This document shows, in pieces, positions 26,256 through 36,911 of a stretch of 64,000 nucleotides of DNA. The position numbers and the translations under genes are program-made. The notes under the pieces are model-generated. The model did not search any database. It had not been told where the DNA came from and saw only the letters and a program-made list of their open reading frames with translations. The stretch comes from CAVVEC01 sp963747105 (GTDB lineage: Bacteria; Acidobacteriota; Terriglobia; Terriglobales; Acidobacteriaceae), in assembly GCA_963747105.1 (NCBI GenBank), contig CAVVEC010000006.1, positions 228,217 to 292,216 of the forward strand, read 5' to 3'. The number at the start of each line of letters is the position of its first letter. Within the stretch, counting starts at the first letter, position 1.

Positions 26256-27167
26256 CTAAGGCTGGGGAGCGTCTTGTGCGGTCGGAGCCTGCAAACCGTT
26301 GGCGTCGAAGGTCAGGGTTTTGGCCTCCCCGAAATCTCCCTGGGCAGGCAACTTCTGGCCGTTGAATTCGAAATCCAGCGCGCCCATGTTACCGGCCCGG
26401 ATCACAATCTCCTCGGCGGCGCGAACCGACTTTTCCGCCGGGGCCATCAAAGTTTCCTGACGGGTTACCTCGCCGTCCACGGTAATGGAGATCCAGCAAT
26501 CCTGGCGAGCCTTGATGCGAAGCAGTAGCGGTGCCGCAGCACCCAAGTTCCGGCCTTCGCCCACAGTGTGCGGGGAGGGCTTCGCGAACGACGCGGGCTC
26601 GGTGCTGGCCAAAACCGCCAATTCGCCGGCTGGGGAGACGTTCGGAGCTGTACCGGTCGAACCGCTAGGGCTCACCGTTGGAGTGGAAATCGTAGCTGGC
26701 CGAGAATTGCTCGCGGCGGGCGCAGCCGCGGGTCGGCTTTCTCGGCCCGCGCCCCTTGAGTAGAGACCCCAGATTGCGAATCCCAGCCCCAAGACCAGCA
26801 GCACAACTGCAAACATCCCCCAAGGCAGGCCTGCGGTAGCGGGACTCTCTTCCCGGCCGCGTAGTTCGACTTGAGCCCGCAGCTCCGCCACCTGAGTCTG
26901 GTCATCGTTTGCAGGTTGCCTGCCGGGTGCGCTGGTCCCGGTGGCAGCCAGGTAATCGCCAATGGCTTGTTCTTCATCCAGGCCAAGGAAGCGTGCGTAG
27001 GCGCGGATAAAGCCCTTGTTGAAAATACCGCCCGGGAGCTGATCGAAATGTTCTTCTTCCAGGGCGCGCAGCATACGGGTGCCGATTTTGGTCGAGCGGG
27101 AGATTTCGTCCAGCGTGACGTTGCGCTTCTCCCGTTCCTGCTTCAGTTTGGCGCCCAATGATGCCAC
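26256..27167 (-). CDS. RodZ-like HTH membrane protein (DUF4115)
   Basis: The 303-aa product has an N-terminal Cro-type HTH (LGAKLKQEREKRNVTLDEIS, FNKGFIRAYARFLGLDEEQA), a linker, one transmembrane helix (MFAVVLLVLGLGFAIWGLY), a Pro/Ser/Ala-rich periplasmic linker and a C-terminal DUF4115 beta domain (CWISITVDGEVTRQETLMAP to GALDFEFNGQKLP). RodZ links MreB to the cell wall; the soluble HTH in such proteins usually contacts MreB rather than DNA. The start at 27167 begins MASLGAKLK. The gene is divergent from the diguanylate cyclase. Confidence 0.85.
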   Translation of the reverse strand: MASLGAKLKQEREKRNVTLDEISRSTKIGTRMLRALEEEHFDQLPGGIFNKGFIRAYARFLGLDEEQAIGDYLAATGTSAPGRQPANDDQTQVAELRAQVELRGREESPATAGLPWGMFAVVLLVLGLGFAIWGLYSRGAGRESRPAAAPAASNSRPATISTPTVSPSGSTGTAPNVSPAGELAVLASTEPASFAKPSPHTVGEGRNLGAAAPLLLRIKARQDCWISITVDGEVTRQETLMAPAEKSVRAAEEIVIRAGNMGALDFEFNGQKLPAQGDFGEAKTLTFDANGLQAPTAQDAPQP

Positions 27168-27338
27168 TCGACCGGTGTCCTCGCGTTGGGATCAACCACA
27201 GGTCAATTATTCACATTCAATATATGTTATGCGAGCGTTGTCAGGGAAGAACGGTAACATGTTGTGGGAGGGGAGCTAAACATCCGCGCTGGCTGCGGTT
27301 CGCCACGTATCTTCATGGGTTCGGGTTACCAAGGTTCA

Positions 27339-27368
27339 TTGCCCGGGTTTCCGAACGCCGCATATAAT
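27339..27368 (+). promoter_or_regulatory. Putative sigma70 promoter of the diguanylate cyclase
   Basis: TTGCCC (27339-27344), an 18-nt spacer and a perfect TATAAT (27363-27368), about 50 nt before ATG 27421. Confidence 0.5.
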
Positions 27369-27420
27369 TTCTAAACTTCTAGTTTTTGGACATCCGCTCG
27401 ACACTCGAGGTTGACGTTTG

Positions 27421-28473
27421 ATGACCAAGGCCACTGAGGCCGATCGTAATCGGCAGAGCCAGGAATTGACCATCTTTCACGATGTGGCCAAGGCCCTGAC
27501 TTCGTCTTTGGACCTCGACTCCATTCTGCAGACAATTATGGAGAAGATGGCGGAATATTTCCGCCCCGACACCTGGTCGTTGCTCATGGTGGACGAGGAA
27601 CGCGACGAGCTGTACTTCGCCATCGCGGTGGGAAGCGCCTCCGAGGCTCTGAAAAACGTGCGCCTGAAGGTGGGCGAAGGCATCGCCGGCTATGTCGCCA
27701 AACATGGCGAACGGCTGATTGTCCCCGACGTCATGACCGATCCGCGATTCGCCAGGCGCATTGATGAGATGACCAAGTGGGAGACGCAATCCATCATCTG
27801 TTACCCCTTGCGCTCGCGGCTCCGCGTGCTGGGCGTGATTCAGTTGGTGAATGTTGAGATGGAACACTTTGGCGATCAGGAGATGTTTTTCCTGCAATCG
27901 CTTTGTGATTATGCTGCCATCGCCATTGAGAATGCCCGTGCCGTCGAGAAGATTCAGGAACTCACCATCACCGATGACTGCACCGGCCTGTACAACGCGC
28001 GGCATCTCTATAAGACGCTGGAAACCGAGGTGTACCGCTCGTCGCGTTTTGGTTACGAGTTCACAGTGCTGTTCATCGATCTCGACCATTTCAAGCAGGT
28101 CAATGACACCCACGGGCACCTGATCGGAAGCAAGCTACTGGCTGAGATCGGCTACCTGATCAAAGCCCAGCTCCGCTTGATCGATTACGCTTTTCGCTAC
28201 GGCGGCGACGAGTTCGTCGTTTTGTTGCCGCAAACTGGAAAGGATTCTGCGCTAGTGGTGGCCAAGCGTTTGCGCGACAGCCTGCGCACCAGCATGTTCT
28301 GCCGGGACGAAGGGCTCAACCTCAATATTCGGGCCTCCATGGGCGTGGCCACTTATCCGCACGACGCCAAGACGCCGCACGACGTCATCCGCCAAGCCGA
28401 CGAAATGATGTACTTGGTCAAGAACACCAGCCGCGACAATATTGGAATTGCTCAGCGTGGCGTAATGAAGTAG
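27421..28473 (+). CDS. GAF-GGDEF diguanylate cyclase
   Basis: The 350-aa protein has a GAF sensor domain (about residues 20-165: SLDLDSILQTIMEKMAEYF, VGEGIAGYVAKHGERLIVPD) and a GGDEF domain (170-345) with catalytic RYGGDEFVVLLP at 261-265. An autoinhibitory I-site RxxD (RLID) lies exactly five residues before GGDEF. It should make cyclic di-GMP from two GTP, with product feedback and control by an unknown GAF ligand. ATG 27421 is preferred; an in-frame TTG lies one codon earlier. There is no membrane segment, so it is cytoplasmic. Confidence 0.93.
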   Translation: MTKATEADRNRQSQELTIFHDVAKALTSSLDLDSILQTIMEKMAEYFRPDTWSLLMVDEERDELYFAIAVGSASEALKNVRLKVGEGIAGYVAKHGERLIVPDVMTDPRFARRIDEMTKWETQSIICYPLRSRLRVLGVIQLVNVEMEHFGDQEMFFLQSLCDYAAIAIENARAVEKIQELTITDDCTGLYNARHLYKTLETEVYRSSRFGYEFTVLFIDLDHFKQVNDTHGHLIGSKLLAEIGYLIKAQLRLIDYAFRYGGDEFVVLLPQTGKDSALVVAKRLRDSLRTSMFCRDEGLNLNIRASMGVATYPHDAKTPHDVIRQADEMMYLVKNTSRDNIGIAQRGVMK

Positions 28474-28491
28474 GAATAGCTGCTGGACTTC

Positions 28492-28794
28492 CTAACGCTG
28501 GGCAGGCTTCTTTCTGGTCACCATTCGCAGAATGGGTAAGGGGAGCGGCAGAATCCGCGGCTGTATCTCTTTCTTCGACACCGCCTGGATCGCAATTCCA
28601 TCGCCTTGAGGAAATGGATTGGAAACCACTTCGAACTCCTGGCCGTAGATGCGAATCCGTTTGGATTGGGCGTAGCCCATGTCCTTCAGACGGTCGCAAA
28701 TTTCACAGAGTTCGTCGGATTCGTGGAAACTTTCCAAAGCGTTGCTTTTCACGATGGGCGAATTGTAGCCGATAACCAGAAAATAATCTTGCAC
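28492..28794 (-). CDS. Conserved-looking hypothetical protein, 100 aa
   Basis: The product begins MQDYFLVIGYNSPIVKSNAL, has a small Cys pair (LCEICDRL) and a basic Pro-rich end (LPLPLPILRMVTRKKPAQR). It is convergent with the diguanylate cyclase, with only 18 nt between stops. The family is not recognised; protein-like composition and a clean start support a real gene. Confidence 0.6.
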   Translation of the reverse strand: MQDYFLVIGYNSPIVKSNALESFHESDELCEICDRLKDMGYAQSKRIRIYGQEFEVVSNPFPQGDGIAIQAVSKKEIQPRILPLPLPILRMVTRKKPAQR

Positions 28795-28985
28795 AGGGAT
28801 CAGTGCTTACCATGACTGCGGCGGTTCCCCCTGTACGCGATTGGACAGCCGATTCCCACAAACGGACACTCCAGATCCTCGCATGGGCCTGTAGGTTAAT
28901 ATTTTCAAAGGCTTAGCAGGCTTCTGATGGAAGGAGAATTGCCCCGTACGGCACGGAATACCCTGCTGTTCAGGAAGGCGAGACG

Positions 28986-31445
28986 ATGCAAACGCTGCTC
29001 CAGGATCTTCGCTATGGACTCCGCATTCTGCGGAAGTCGCCCGGCTTTACGTCGGTGGCGGTGCTGACGCTCGCCCTGGGAATTGGGGCGAACACCGCCA
29101 TCTTCAGCATCGTGAACAGCGTTTTACTGCGGCCGCTGCCGTTTCGCGATCCTCAGAAACTGGTCGCGCTGGGCGAATACGACACCCGCCGCGGGGAGGC
29201 GATTCCGGAAGGAAGCCTGTCCTATCCAGATTTTGCGGACATACGTTCACGCAATCACTCCTTTGAGGGTCTGGCTGCGTATGGCGAGAACGATCTCACC
29301 TTAACCGGCATAGGGCAGCCGTCGCACGTCAAGGTGGAAACCGTTTCCACCAACATGTTTGAGTTGCTCGGCATGCAACCGTCGCTGGGCCGGTCTTTTG
29401 TTCAGGGGGAAGATGAGCCGGGTCACCACGTGGCGATCTTGAGTGATGTTCTCTGGCATCGGCAGTTCGGCGCCGATCCTGGTGTCATCGGCCGGGCCGT
29501 CAACCTCAACGGCCGGGCTTACACGGTTGTCGGTGTCATGCCGCGAGGTTTTCAGTTCCCGGTGCAGTCGGAAGCTCGCGACCTGTGGGTAACTTTCTCG
29601 CGCGACGGGGAGGTGGACGACCCGAAAGACAAGCCTGCCACCGCCATGCGCGGTGACCACTACCTGAATGCAATCGCGAGGCTGAAAAGCAACGTCACCC
29701 TGGAGCAGGCCAATGCCGACCTGGCCTCCATCACACATGCTCTCGCAGTTGGGTATCCCGATAACAACTCGCACCAGGGCATCGGAGGGAGATCGGAACT
29801 CGACCAGATGGTCGGCGACACGCGGACCCCGCTGCTGATTCTCTTCGGCGCAGTCGGCCTGGTGCTCCTGATTGCCTGCGCCAATGTTGCTAATCTCCTG
29901 CTGGCGCGCGCGACGGGCCGGGGGCGCGAGATTGCAATCCGGGCTGCACTTGGCGCCACTCAAGGCCGCGTGATTCGTCAGTTGATCGCCGAGGCCCTGG
30001 TGCTCTCCCTCCTCGGCGCTGCACTTGGCATCGGCGCGGCTAGTTGGGCGCTTTCCGTGATCCTGAAGCTGTATCCCAGCAATCTGCCACGGGCGGCGGC
30101 GATCGGCATCGACTATCGCGTGCTGCTCTTTACCGTCGGACTAGGCATCGTTACCGGCCTCCTCTTCGGTCTTGTGCCGGCCTTGCAGGTTTCGAAGCCA
30201 AATCTGACTGAGGCAATGCGCGAAGGGGGACGCAGCTCGACGGCCGGCCCCGGCCACTACCGCTTACGCGCTGGACTGGTGATTGCGGAAACCGCCTTGG
30301 GAGTGATGCTTCTGGTTGGCGCCGGTCTCCTGCTCCGCAGTTTCGATCGTTTGTCTCATGTAGACCTGGGTCTCAATCCCGAGCACGTGCTCACCGCGAA
30401 CTTCGATCTCTCGGAAGCACGTTACAATCCTGACCAGCAGGATCAATTTATTCGCGAACTGTTCAATCGGCTACGGGCTTTGCCCGCAGTCACCCGCGCC
30501 GCCGGTTCGATACCTCTGCCGCTCAGCGAATATAACTTCAGCGTCTCCTTCAATCCGCTCGACCACCCGGTCCCGGAGGCGAACGAGCCCACCGCTGGTT
30601 TCTATGATGTTGTGCCGGGTTTCTTTGAGACCATGCAGATTCCGCTGATCCGCGGCCGTGCCTTCGACGAGCGCGACCAGCGCAACTCGCCGCCAGTCAT
30701 GATCGTCAACCAGGAATTCGCAAGAAAATTCTTCTCCAATGAGGATCCCATCGGCAAACGTGTAAAAATCGGTGCGGGTGACGGAGTCGCGCGAGCCAGC
30801 TACAAAACGCGCGAAATTGTTGGCGTGGTCGGCGACTTCCGGAAGAATAATCTGACCAGTGCGCCCAAGCCTGCCTACTTTGCACCGCTTCCACAACTCA
30901 TCTGGGGGCCTCCCACCTTGCTGATTCGTACAGCCGGTGACCCGAATGCGATTGCCGGGGAAGTCCGCAAAGTGCTGGCGGCGATGGACCCCGAGGCGCC
31001 GCTATACAACGTCCGAACCATGGACGACTACCTGACCCTTGACCTGGGGCGCGCCCGTTTCCAAACCACGCTGCTCAGCCTGTTCGCCGTTATTGCGCTG
31101 GTTCTCACGGCGGTGGGCTTGTACGGAGTCATGGCCTATACAGTGCTCCAGCGCACGCAGGAAATCGGAATTCGAGTTGCGCTGGGCGCCAGTCGCAGAA
31201 ATGTATTGCAGATGATTCTGCAAAAGAGTTTTGCCATGACCGGCTTCGGTTTACTGCTGGGTGTTGTGGGAGCTGCTGCGCTTACTCGGTTGCTATCGGA
31301 TCTTCTCTATCAAGTGAAGCCGCTGGACCCTCTTACCTTCGTCGTCGTTCTTCTTACGCTTGCCGGGGTAAGCCTGCTGGCCAGCTACATTCCGGCCTGG
31401 CGCGCTGCGAGGATGGATCCGATGGTGGCGCTGCGCGAGGAGTAA
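28986..31445 (+). CDS. ADOP/MacB-type ABC transporter permease
   Basis: The 819-aa protein has the acidobacterial duplicated-permease layout: an N-terminal signature LRYGLRILRKSPGFTSVAVL with a first TM helix, a MacB-type periplasmic domain, a cluster of TM helices around 280-430 (LLILFGAVGLVLLIACANVA), a second periplasmic domain, and three C-terminal TM helices ending WRAARMDPMVALREE. These FtsX-fold permeases lack their own ATPase; none is encoded nearby, so it is an orphan. Cargo unknown. AGGAAGG upstream supports ATG 28986. Confidence 0.93.
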   Translation: MQTLLQDLRYGLRILRKSPGFTSVAVLTLALGIGANTAIFSIVNSVLLRPLPFRDPQKLVALGEYDTRRGEAIPEGSLSYPDFADIRSRNHSFEGLAAYGENDLTLTGIGQPSHVKVETVSTNMFELLGMQPSLGRSFVQGEDEPGHHVAILSDVLWHRQFGADPGVIGRAVNLNGRAYTVVGVMPRGFQFPVQSEARDLWVTFSRDGEVDDPKDKPATAMRGDHYLNAIARLKSNVTLEQANADLASITHALAVGYPDNNSHQGIGGRSELDQMVGDTRTPLLILFGAVGLVLLIACANVANLLLARATGRGREIAIRAALGATQGRVIRQLIAEALVLSLLGAALGIGAASWALSVILKLYPSNLPRAAAIGIDYRVLLFTVGLGIVTGLLFGLVPALQVSKPNLTEAMREGGRSSTAGPGHYRLRAGLVIAETALGVMLLVGAGLLLRSFDRLSHVDLGLNPEHVLTANFDLSEARYNPDQQDQFIRELFNRLRALPAVTRAAGSIPLPLSEYNFSVSFNPLDHPVPEANEPTAGFYDVVPGFFETMQIPLIRGRAFDERDQRNSPPVMIVNQEFARKFFSNEDPIGKRVKIGAGDGVARASYKTREIVGVVGDFRKNNLTSAPKPAYFAPLPQLIWGPPTLLIRTAGDPNAIAGEVRKVLAAMDPEAPLYNVRTMDDYLTLDLGRARFQTTLLSLFAVIALVLTAVGLYGVMAYTVLQRTQEIGIRVALGASRRNVLQMILQKSFAMTGFGLLLGVVGAAALTRLLSDLLYQVKPLDPLTFVVVLLTLAGVSLLASYIPAWRAARMDPMVALREE

Positions 31446-31474
31446 TGTGCCTGCTCAACTCATGATTCCACAGT

Positions 31475-31738
31475 TCAGTTGCGAGCGGCATGACCCTTTT
31501 GAAAGGCGGCAAGCAGACTAGTTGTACAGCCCGAGCAGCAGTAGCGCCGAAGCGGTTCGAATTCCAGATCGTCGCTGCTCACGTCGTATTCGAAGGACGC
31601 TGCTTGGGCGTCACACAACGAACAAACGGTCGGCGTTTTTCCAACCAAGCTATCGAAGGTGGAGAACATCACTGTCTCACACATGGCGTTCCCAAAAGCA
31701 TAGCGGTTATCGAACAGAGCCGAAGTGACCCGGGTCAC
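31475..31738 (-). CDS. Small Cys-rich protein, possible zinc ribbon
   Basis: The 87-aa product contains CSLCDAQ and RRYCCSGC about 30 residues apart, a CxxC...CxxC pair that could bind zinc. An in-frame ATG at residue 19 (MCETVMFSTFDSL) is an alternative start. It is convergent with the ADOP permease, 29 nt after its stop. Function unknown. Confidence 0.5.
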   Translation of the reverse strand: MTRVTSALFDNRYAFGNAMCETVMFSTFDSLVGKTPTVCSLCDAQAASFEYDVSSDDLEFEPLRRYCCSGCTTSLLAAFQKGHAARN

Positions 31739-31793
31739 CCGCGAGGGTGATTAGGTTTCAAAAGGGGACGGCAATGGCGGCCGGTGGACAGGT

Positions 31794-33359
31794 CTACTTC
31801 CGCAGATCCTTCAATATCTCTCGTGCCGCATTCGCACCGGAGCCGCCCGTCAAGCCCGCTCCGGGATGCGTGCCCGAGCCGCACAGATACAGATTCCGGA
31901 TCGGCGTGCGGTAGCGAGCCCAATCCAGCAAAGGCCGCATCGTGAAGAATTGATCCAGCGCCAGTTCTCCGTGAAAGAGGTGCCCTCCCGTGAGCCCGTA
32001 AGTATTCTCCAGATCCTGCGGCGTGATGATCTGGTGAGTCAGGATCAGCTCCGGCAGGTTGGGCGCATATTGCGCCAGGGTCTTTACTACCGCGTCGCCC
32101 AGAGGTACGCGTTGCTTTTCCCAGTCGCTGCTCTTCAGCTGTACGGCGCAAATTGCATGTAAACGGACATCACATGCTTGCCTGGCGGCGCAAGCGAGTC
32201 GGTCAGCGAAGGGATCGAATTCCAGGTAAGGCTGGCGGGAAAAGTTCCCGTACTTCGACTCGTCAAAAGCGCGCTCTAGATAATCGATCTCGGGCCGATA
32301 TGGATACGGCCGTTCAAAGCCTTGCTGTCGCCTGCGCCATTCAGTGCTGTGAAACTGGGCAGTCCGCAAAGCGCTAGATTGACCTTCGCTACCGTGCCCG
32401 GCATGCGATAGTGCTGCAATTTCAGACGAAATCGGGCGAGAGGTGAATGGGATCAAGCAGTCTCAAAAACGTGCGCTTGGGATCGGCGTTTGAGACGATG
32501 CCTTGGGCAGGAATTTCTTCCCCGGTGGATAGGACCACGCCGGTGGCTGCATCATTCTTGGCGCGGATTTCGATGACTTCCGCTTCCTACGAATTGCAGC
32601 TCCTGCCTGGTTGGCTGCGGAGGCCATCGCCGCGTGAAGGCTCCCATCCCTCCCGCGCAAAGCAGGCCGAACCCGCTGGATGTGCGTATCCGGCGGCCGC
32701 AGAGAGAAGCACCAGAGCGTGCCCGCAGACCAGGGCCCCAGGAACGTCCCAAAAATGCCCCGAGCCGCAACGTCGCCCGCAAAAATTCGGTCTCGAAAAA
32801 CTCGGCGGCGAGATCGGCGGCCGCCATGGGCGCCCACCGCAGCAGGCGATACATATCTTTCTTGCCGAGCCCGCGTAACTTGCGCCCAGTTTCCAGCATG
32901 CCCCACAGATCGTCGCGCTCGGGTTGTCGATGTCTGGCGGAGTGAGCGCCAACGCAGCGCCGATGACATTGCCGCCTTGGCGAGCGACGCCTGGAGTTCG
33001 GGATATTTCGATGCGTCCTTCTTCGAGAAGTTCTCAATTTCCTGGGGCCGACTTCGGGTCGTTGTACAGAATCAGGGCGCGTCCATCCGGCGAGGCAAAA
33101 CAGCCGCAACTTCCGCCGTATCCTAAGCCAAATTTCTCAAGCTGCATATCGCGAACAATGGCCGGCTGCGGCGGTCCCCCTGAGTGCGCCAGAATGTCGA
33201 GCAGCGAAACCCCGGATGAAATTCTTCCGTAACCGCCGCGCCGCCAGATTGCGGGCGATGTTCAATACCAGCGGCTTTAGCCCCTTTGGCCAAGATAAAA
33301 CGCAGTAACGAGACCGTTATGTCCACCACCGATAATGACGATTGCGCGCGTCAGCGCAT
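31794..33359 (-). pseudogene. CrtI-like NAD(P)/FAD-dependent oxidoreductase 1, multiply frameshifted
   Basis: Joined across frames the gene gives an ~520-aa phytoene-desaturase-like flavoprotein: FAD Rossmann start IVIIGGGHNGLVTAF at about 33350, GGAAVTEEFHPGF, AADLAAEFFETEFLRA, GIFGTFLGPWSAGTL, and an intact C-terminus (LTGGHLFHGELALDQFFTMR, NLYLCGSGTHPGAGLTGG). At least five frame changes lie between 32450 and 33350. It starts 10 nt after the stop of paralogue 2 upstream, so the two form an operon. Substrate unknown; members of this family oxidise or isomerise isoprenoid-like or amine substrates. Confidence 0.75.
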
Positions 33360-33369
33360 GATCGTCTTC

Positions 33370-34968
33370 TCAACATCCGGCCGCTCTGAAGTCTTTCAGG
33401 ATTTCCAGCGCCGCCAGACGGCCCGGGCCGCCCATGATTCCGCCGCCCGGATGCGTGGCCGATCCGCACATATAGAGGTTCTTGATCGGCGTCCGAAACC
33501 GCGCCTATCCCGGGACTGGGCGCAAAAAGAAAAGTTGCTCAAGCGAAAGCTCGCCCTGAAAAATATTGCCCTCGCTCAGGCCCCATTGGCGCTCCAGATC
33601 GAGCGGCGTAAGGACTTGTTATGCAGAATGATGTTCTTGAAATTGGGCGCGTGTTCGGCGATCGTGTCGATCACATTATTGCCGAAAGCCTCGCTCTGAT
33701 CGTCCCAGTTGAGCCCTGGGCGCAACTTGTACGGCGCGTATTGCACGAAGCACGAGAGGACATGTTTGCCGGGCGGCGCGACCGAGGGATCGGTCAGCGA
33801 GGGAATGACCATGTCGATGTAGGGACGCCGCGAAAAGTTGCCGTACTTCGCATCGTCGTAGGCGCGCTCCATGTAGTCGACGTGGGCGAAATGGAAATCG
33901 CACCGCGCAGGTGGGCGCCGGGACCGGGCAGGCAGTTGAAATTCGGTAGCGCGTCGAGCGCGAGATTCACCTTGCCGGAAGAACCGCGGAATTTGTAGCG
34001 GCGGATATCGTCAGAAAATCGTCGGGCAGATGCCCGACTTCGATGAGATTGACGAACGTCTGCCGCGGATCAATGCTCGACGAAATGATGTCAGCGTAGA
34101 TTTCGTCGCCGTTGGTCGAGCACGACGCCCTTAGCCTTGCCGTTTTTGACGATAATTTTCGCGATGCCCGCCTGGGTGCGGATTTCGGCTCCCGCCTCGC
34201 GCGCGGCATCGGCGATGGCGTTGGAAATGGCGCCGGTGCCGCCGCGGGCAAATCCCCAGGAGCGAAAGGCGCCGTCAATTTCGCCCATGTAGTGATGCAG
34301 CAGAACGTAGGCGGTTCCCGGCGAGCGCACCCCGAGAAAAGTTCCAATGATGCCCGACGCCGACATCGTGGCCTTGAGCACGTCGGTCTCGAACCACTGG
34401 TCGAGAAAATCGACGGCGCTCATGGTCATCAACTGCACCTGGTTGTATTTGTCGTCGCTCGCCAGGCCCTGAAAGCGGCGTCCGATGAATAGCAGCTTCA
34501 TCAGTTCTCTGCGGATTCAGCGTGGCGGGATCGGGCGGGACCATGCCCAGGATCGGCTTCACGAAGCGGCACATCGCCTGCATGGCTTTGCCGAATTCGT
34601 CGTAAGCCTCGGCGTCCAGCTTGGAGTGGCGCGCGATTTCGCGGTGCGTTTTGCCGTGATCGTTCACGCGCCATAAATAATCGCCGTTCGGCATCGGCGT
34701 GAACGTGCCGTCGAGCGGAAGAATTTCCAGGCCGTGGCGGGGCAGATCGAGGTCGCGAATGATCTCCGGCCGCAGCAGCGAAACCACGTAGGAGCACACC
34801 GAGAATTTGAAGCCAGGGAAAACTTCTTCGGTGCAGGCGGCGCCGCCCAGCACGTGGCGGCGTTCAAGGACCAGAACTTTCTTGCCGGCACGCGCCAGAT
34901 ACGCGGCGTTGACCAGGCCGTTGTGGCCTCCGCCGATCACGATCACGTCGTATTTTGAAATTAGCCAT
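33370..34968 (-). pseudogene. CrtI-like NAD(P)/FAD-dependent oxidoreductase 2, multiply frameshifted
   Basis: Paralogue of the preceding gene. The N-terminal ~150 residues are intact (VIVIGGGHNGLVNAAYLARA, LERRHVLGGAACTEEVFPGF). The middle (DFLDQWFETDVLKATMSASG, GIIGTFLGVRSPGTAYVL) is in a second frame, and the end is spread over further frames (MERAYDDAKYGNFSRRPYID, RTPIKNLYMCGSATHPGGGI). ATG 34968 is one base out of frame with the GxGxxG motif, so the start is also affected. It is first in a two-gene operon and divergent from a GcvT-family gene about 740 nt away. Confidence 0.75.
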
Positions 34969-35707
34969 TCGCTCTTGGCTCCTATTGGCTCAAGTTAGCT
35001 CAGGAAAAATGTATGATAGTCGCGGAAGCGGAGCATTGGCGCGGGGGCCGGATCAGAGGCCACTGGGCAGAACAGACCACGCTATGAGACGCTGCGCATA
35101 GCATATCAGGGCGCCCATTCTATCCGAGAGTTGCTCAGATTTGTCTAATGCGGAGCCGAGACGATTCTGCCTTCTAGCTTGTACAATGCGTCATCGAAAT
35201 GATGTCGATTCGAGTCTAGCGCTTTTGATGAACTTCATCGTATCAGCTATCTCCGCTGAAACATGACGGTAGCTTTTTCAATTGAGGCATACCGTCAGGG
35301 CAATATCAGAGTCTACCGCCATAGTCGCAGGATATCCGCCTTATGTATCGGTAGATGTAAATAGGCTGGCTACGGAATCGATAGGTTTCTATGCTCGTAA
35401 GCATCGGAATCAGGTCACGTCGCCTCTGCTAGTCATTTACCTAGTTGTCGCGAGTTAGCGGACGCTAGGTTTTCGCTTCGGGAGCTATGCTGAGAGGCAG
35501 ACAAAGCGACGAATGTTCAAGACCAGCAGACACCGGAGATAGTTTCGCGATGGCCGTTGTCCGCGACGTTTCTGCTGCATATAATTCCACCAATTCCAGC
35601 AAACTCAAAACGCGATTTGTGAAGCTCTCTGCGCGCATCTGCGATTAAGACTAACATTTAACCACAGGCACGAATGGTTCAAAATAAATCCGGCCTTCGA
35701 ATTCGAG
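34969..35707. other. Long non-coding stretch between divergent operons
   Basis: About 740 nt, visibly less GC-rich than the neighbouring genes and without any long open frame on either strand. I see no tRNA, known riboswitch, IS end or strong hairpin. It should hold the promoters of both flanking operons. Confidence 0.55.
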
Positions 35708-36911
35708 GTGACTCCCTTGCCGATCGGAACCGCGTTTCACGAAAGAACTTTCCCTCTGCCACAGCCTGAACTACCGCGAGTGGTCGGGCTACTACACGGT
35801 CAGCGTGTACGAAGTGCATCACGAGCATGAGTACAACGCCATCCGCAACGCCGCCGCGCTGATCGATATCACGCCGCTCTACAAGTATCTCGTCACTGGC
35901 AAAGACGCGACCAAACTGGTGAACCGCGTAATCACTCGAGACATCAAAAGTTGACAGTCGGCCAGGTGATTTATTGCTGCTGGTGCGACGAGGAGGGCAA
36001 AGTCATCGACGACGGCACAATCACGCGCCTGGAGGAGAACAAGTACCGCTGGACGGCCGCCGATCCCAGCCTGCGCTGGTTCCGCCAGAACGGCAACAAT
36101 ATGGATGTCCAGATCGAAGACATCTCGGAGAAAGTGGCGGCGCTGGCGCTGCAGGGGCCGACTTCGGGCAAACTGCTGAAGTCCGTGGCCGATGCGGAGA
36201 TCGCTAACCTGAAGTATTTTCGCATGACCCGCGGCAAAATTGCCGGGGTTCCGGTGGACATTTCGCGGACCGGGTTACACCGGCGATTTGGGCTACGAGA
36301 TCTGGGTTCCGTGGAATGACGCGGTGAAAGTCTGGGACGCGCTGATGGAGCAAGGCAAACAGTTCGATATTCACGCCGCCGGAATGCTGGCGTTGGACGT
36401 GGCGCGTGTGGAAGCCGGGTTGCTGCTGATTGAGGTGGACTACAGCAGCAGCAAGAAAGCGCTGATTCCGTCGCAGAAATATTCGCCCTTCGAGCTGGGA
36501 TTCGGCAAGATGGTGCACCTGGATAAAGACAACTTTGTCGGCAAAGCGGCGCTGGAGCGCGACCAGAAAAACGGCGTGCCACGCCAGTTCGTGGGACTGG
36601 AGATTGATTGGACCGAGGTCGAACAGCGCTACGAGAAATTCGGCCTGGCGCCGGCGGCGCCCAGTCAGGCTTCACGCGTAGCCGTGCCGGTGTATTGCGG
36701 TGAGAAACAGGTGGGGAAGGCGACTACCACAACTTGGTCACCTGTGCTGAAGAAGATGATCGCACTGGCCAGCCTCGAGACGGATCACGCCAAACTGGGC
36801 ACGCGGGTGCAGATGGAAATCACGATTGAAGCGGTGCGGCAGAGAGTCACAGCGAAAATAGTGGAGATGCCGTTTTTTAATCCCAAGAGAAAGACGGCAG
36901 TCCCGGTGTAG
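35708..36911 (+). pseudogene. GcvT-family aminomethyltransferase, three frameshifts
   Basis: GTG 35708 begins VTPLPIGTAFHERTFPL; after a shift near 35755 come YREWSGYYTVSVYEVHHEHE and NAAALIDITPLYKYLVTGKD. A second shift (about 35950, AAAAGTTGAC) leads to GTITRLEENKYRWTAADPSL, and a third (about 36275) to GYTGDLGYEIWVPW and the intact C-terminus. The ~400 residues fit the glycine-cleavage T-protein / dimethylglycine-oxidase folate-binding fold, which moves one-carbon units to tetrahydrofolate. No gcvH or gcvP is nearby; its neighbours are two FAD oxidoreductases, so it may serve a different demethylating or one-carbon pathway. Confidence 0.82.

Noticed and set aside
31794..34968. True pseudogenes formed by natural decay of the two FAD oxidoreductases
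   Set aside because: Not preferred: joined frames keep family motifs and normal lengths, and other neighbouring essential genes show the same kind of indels, so error is more economical. Not excluded.
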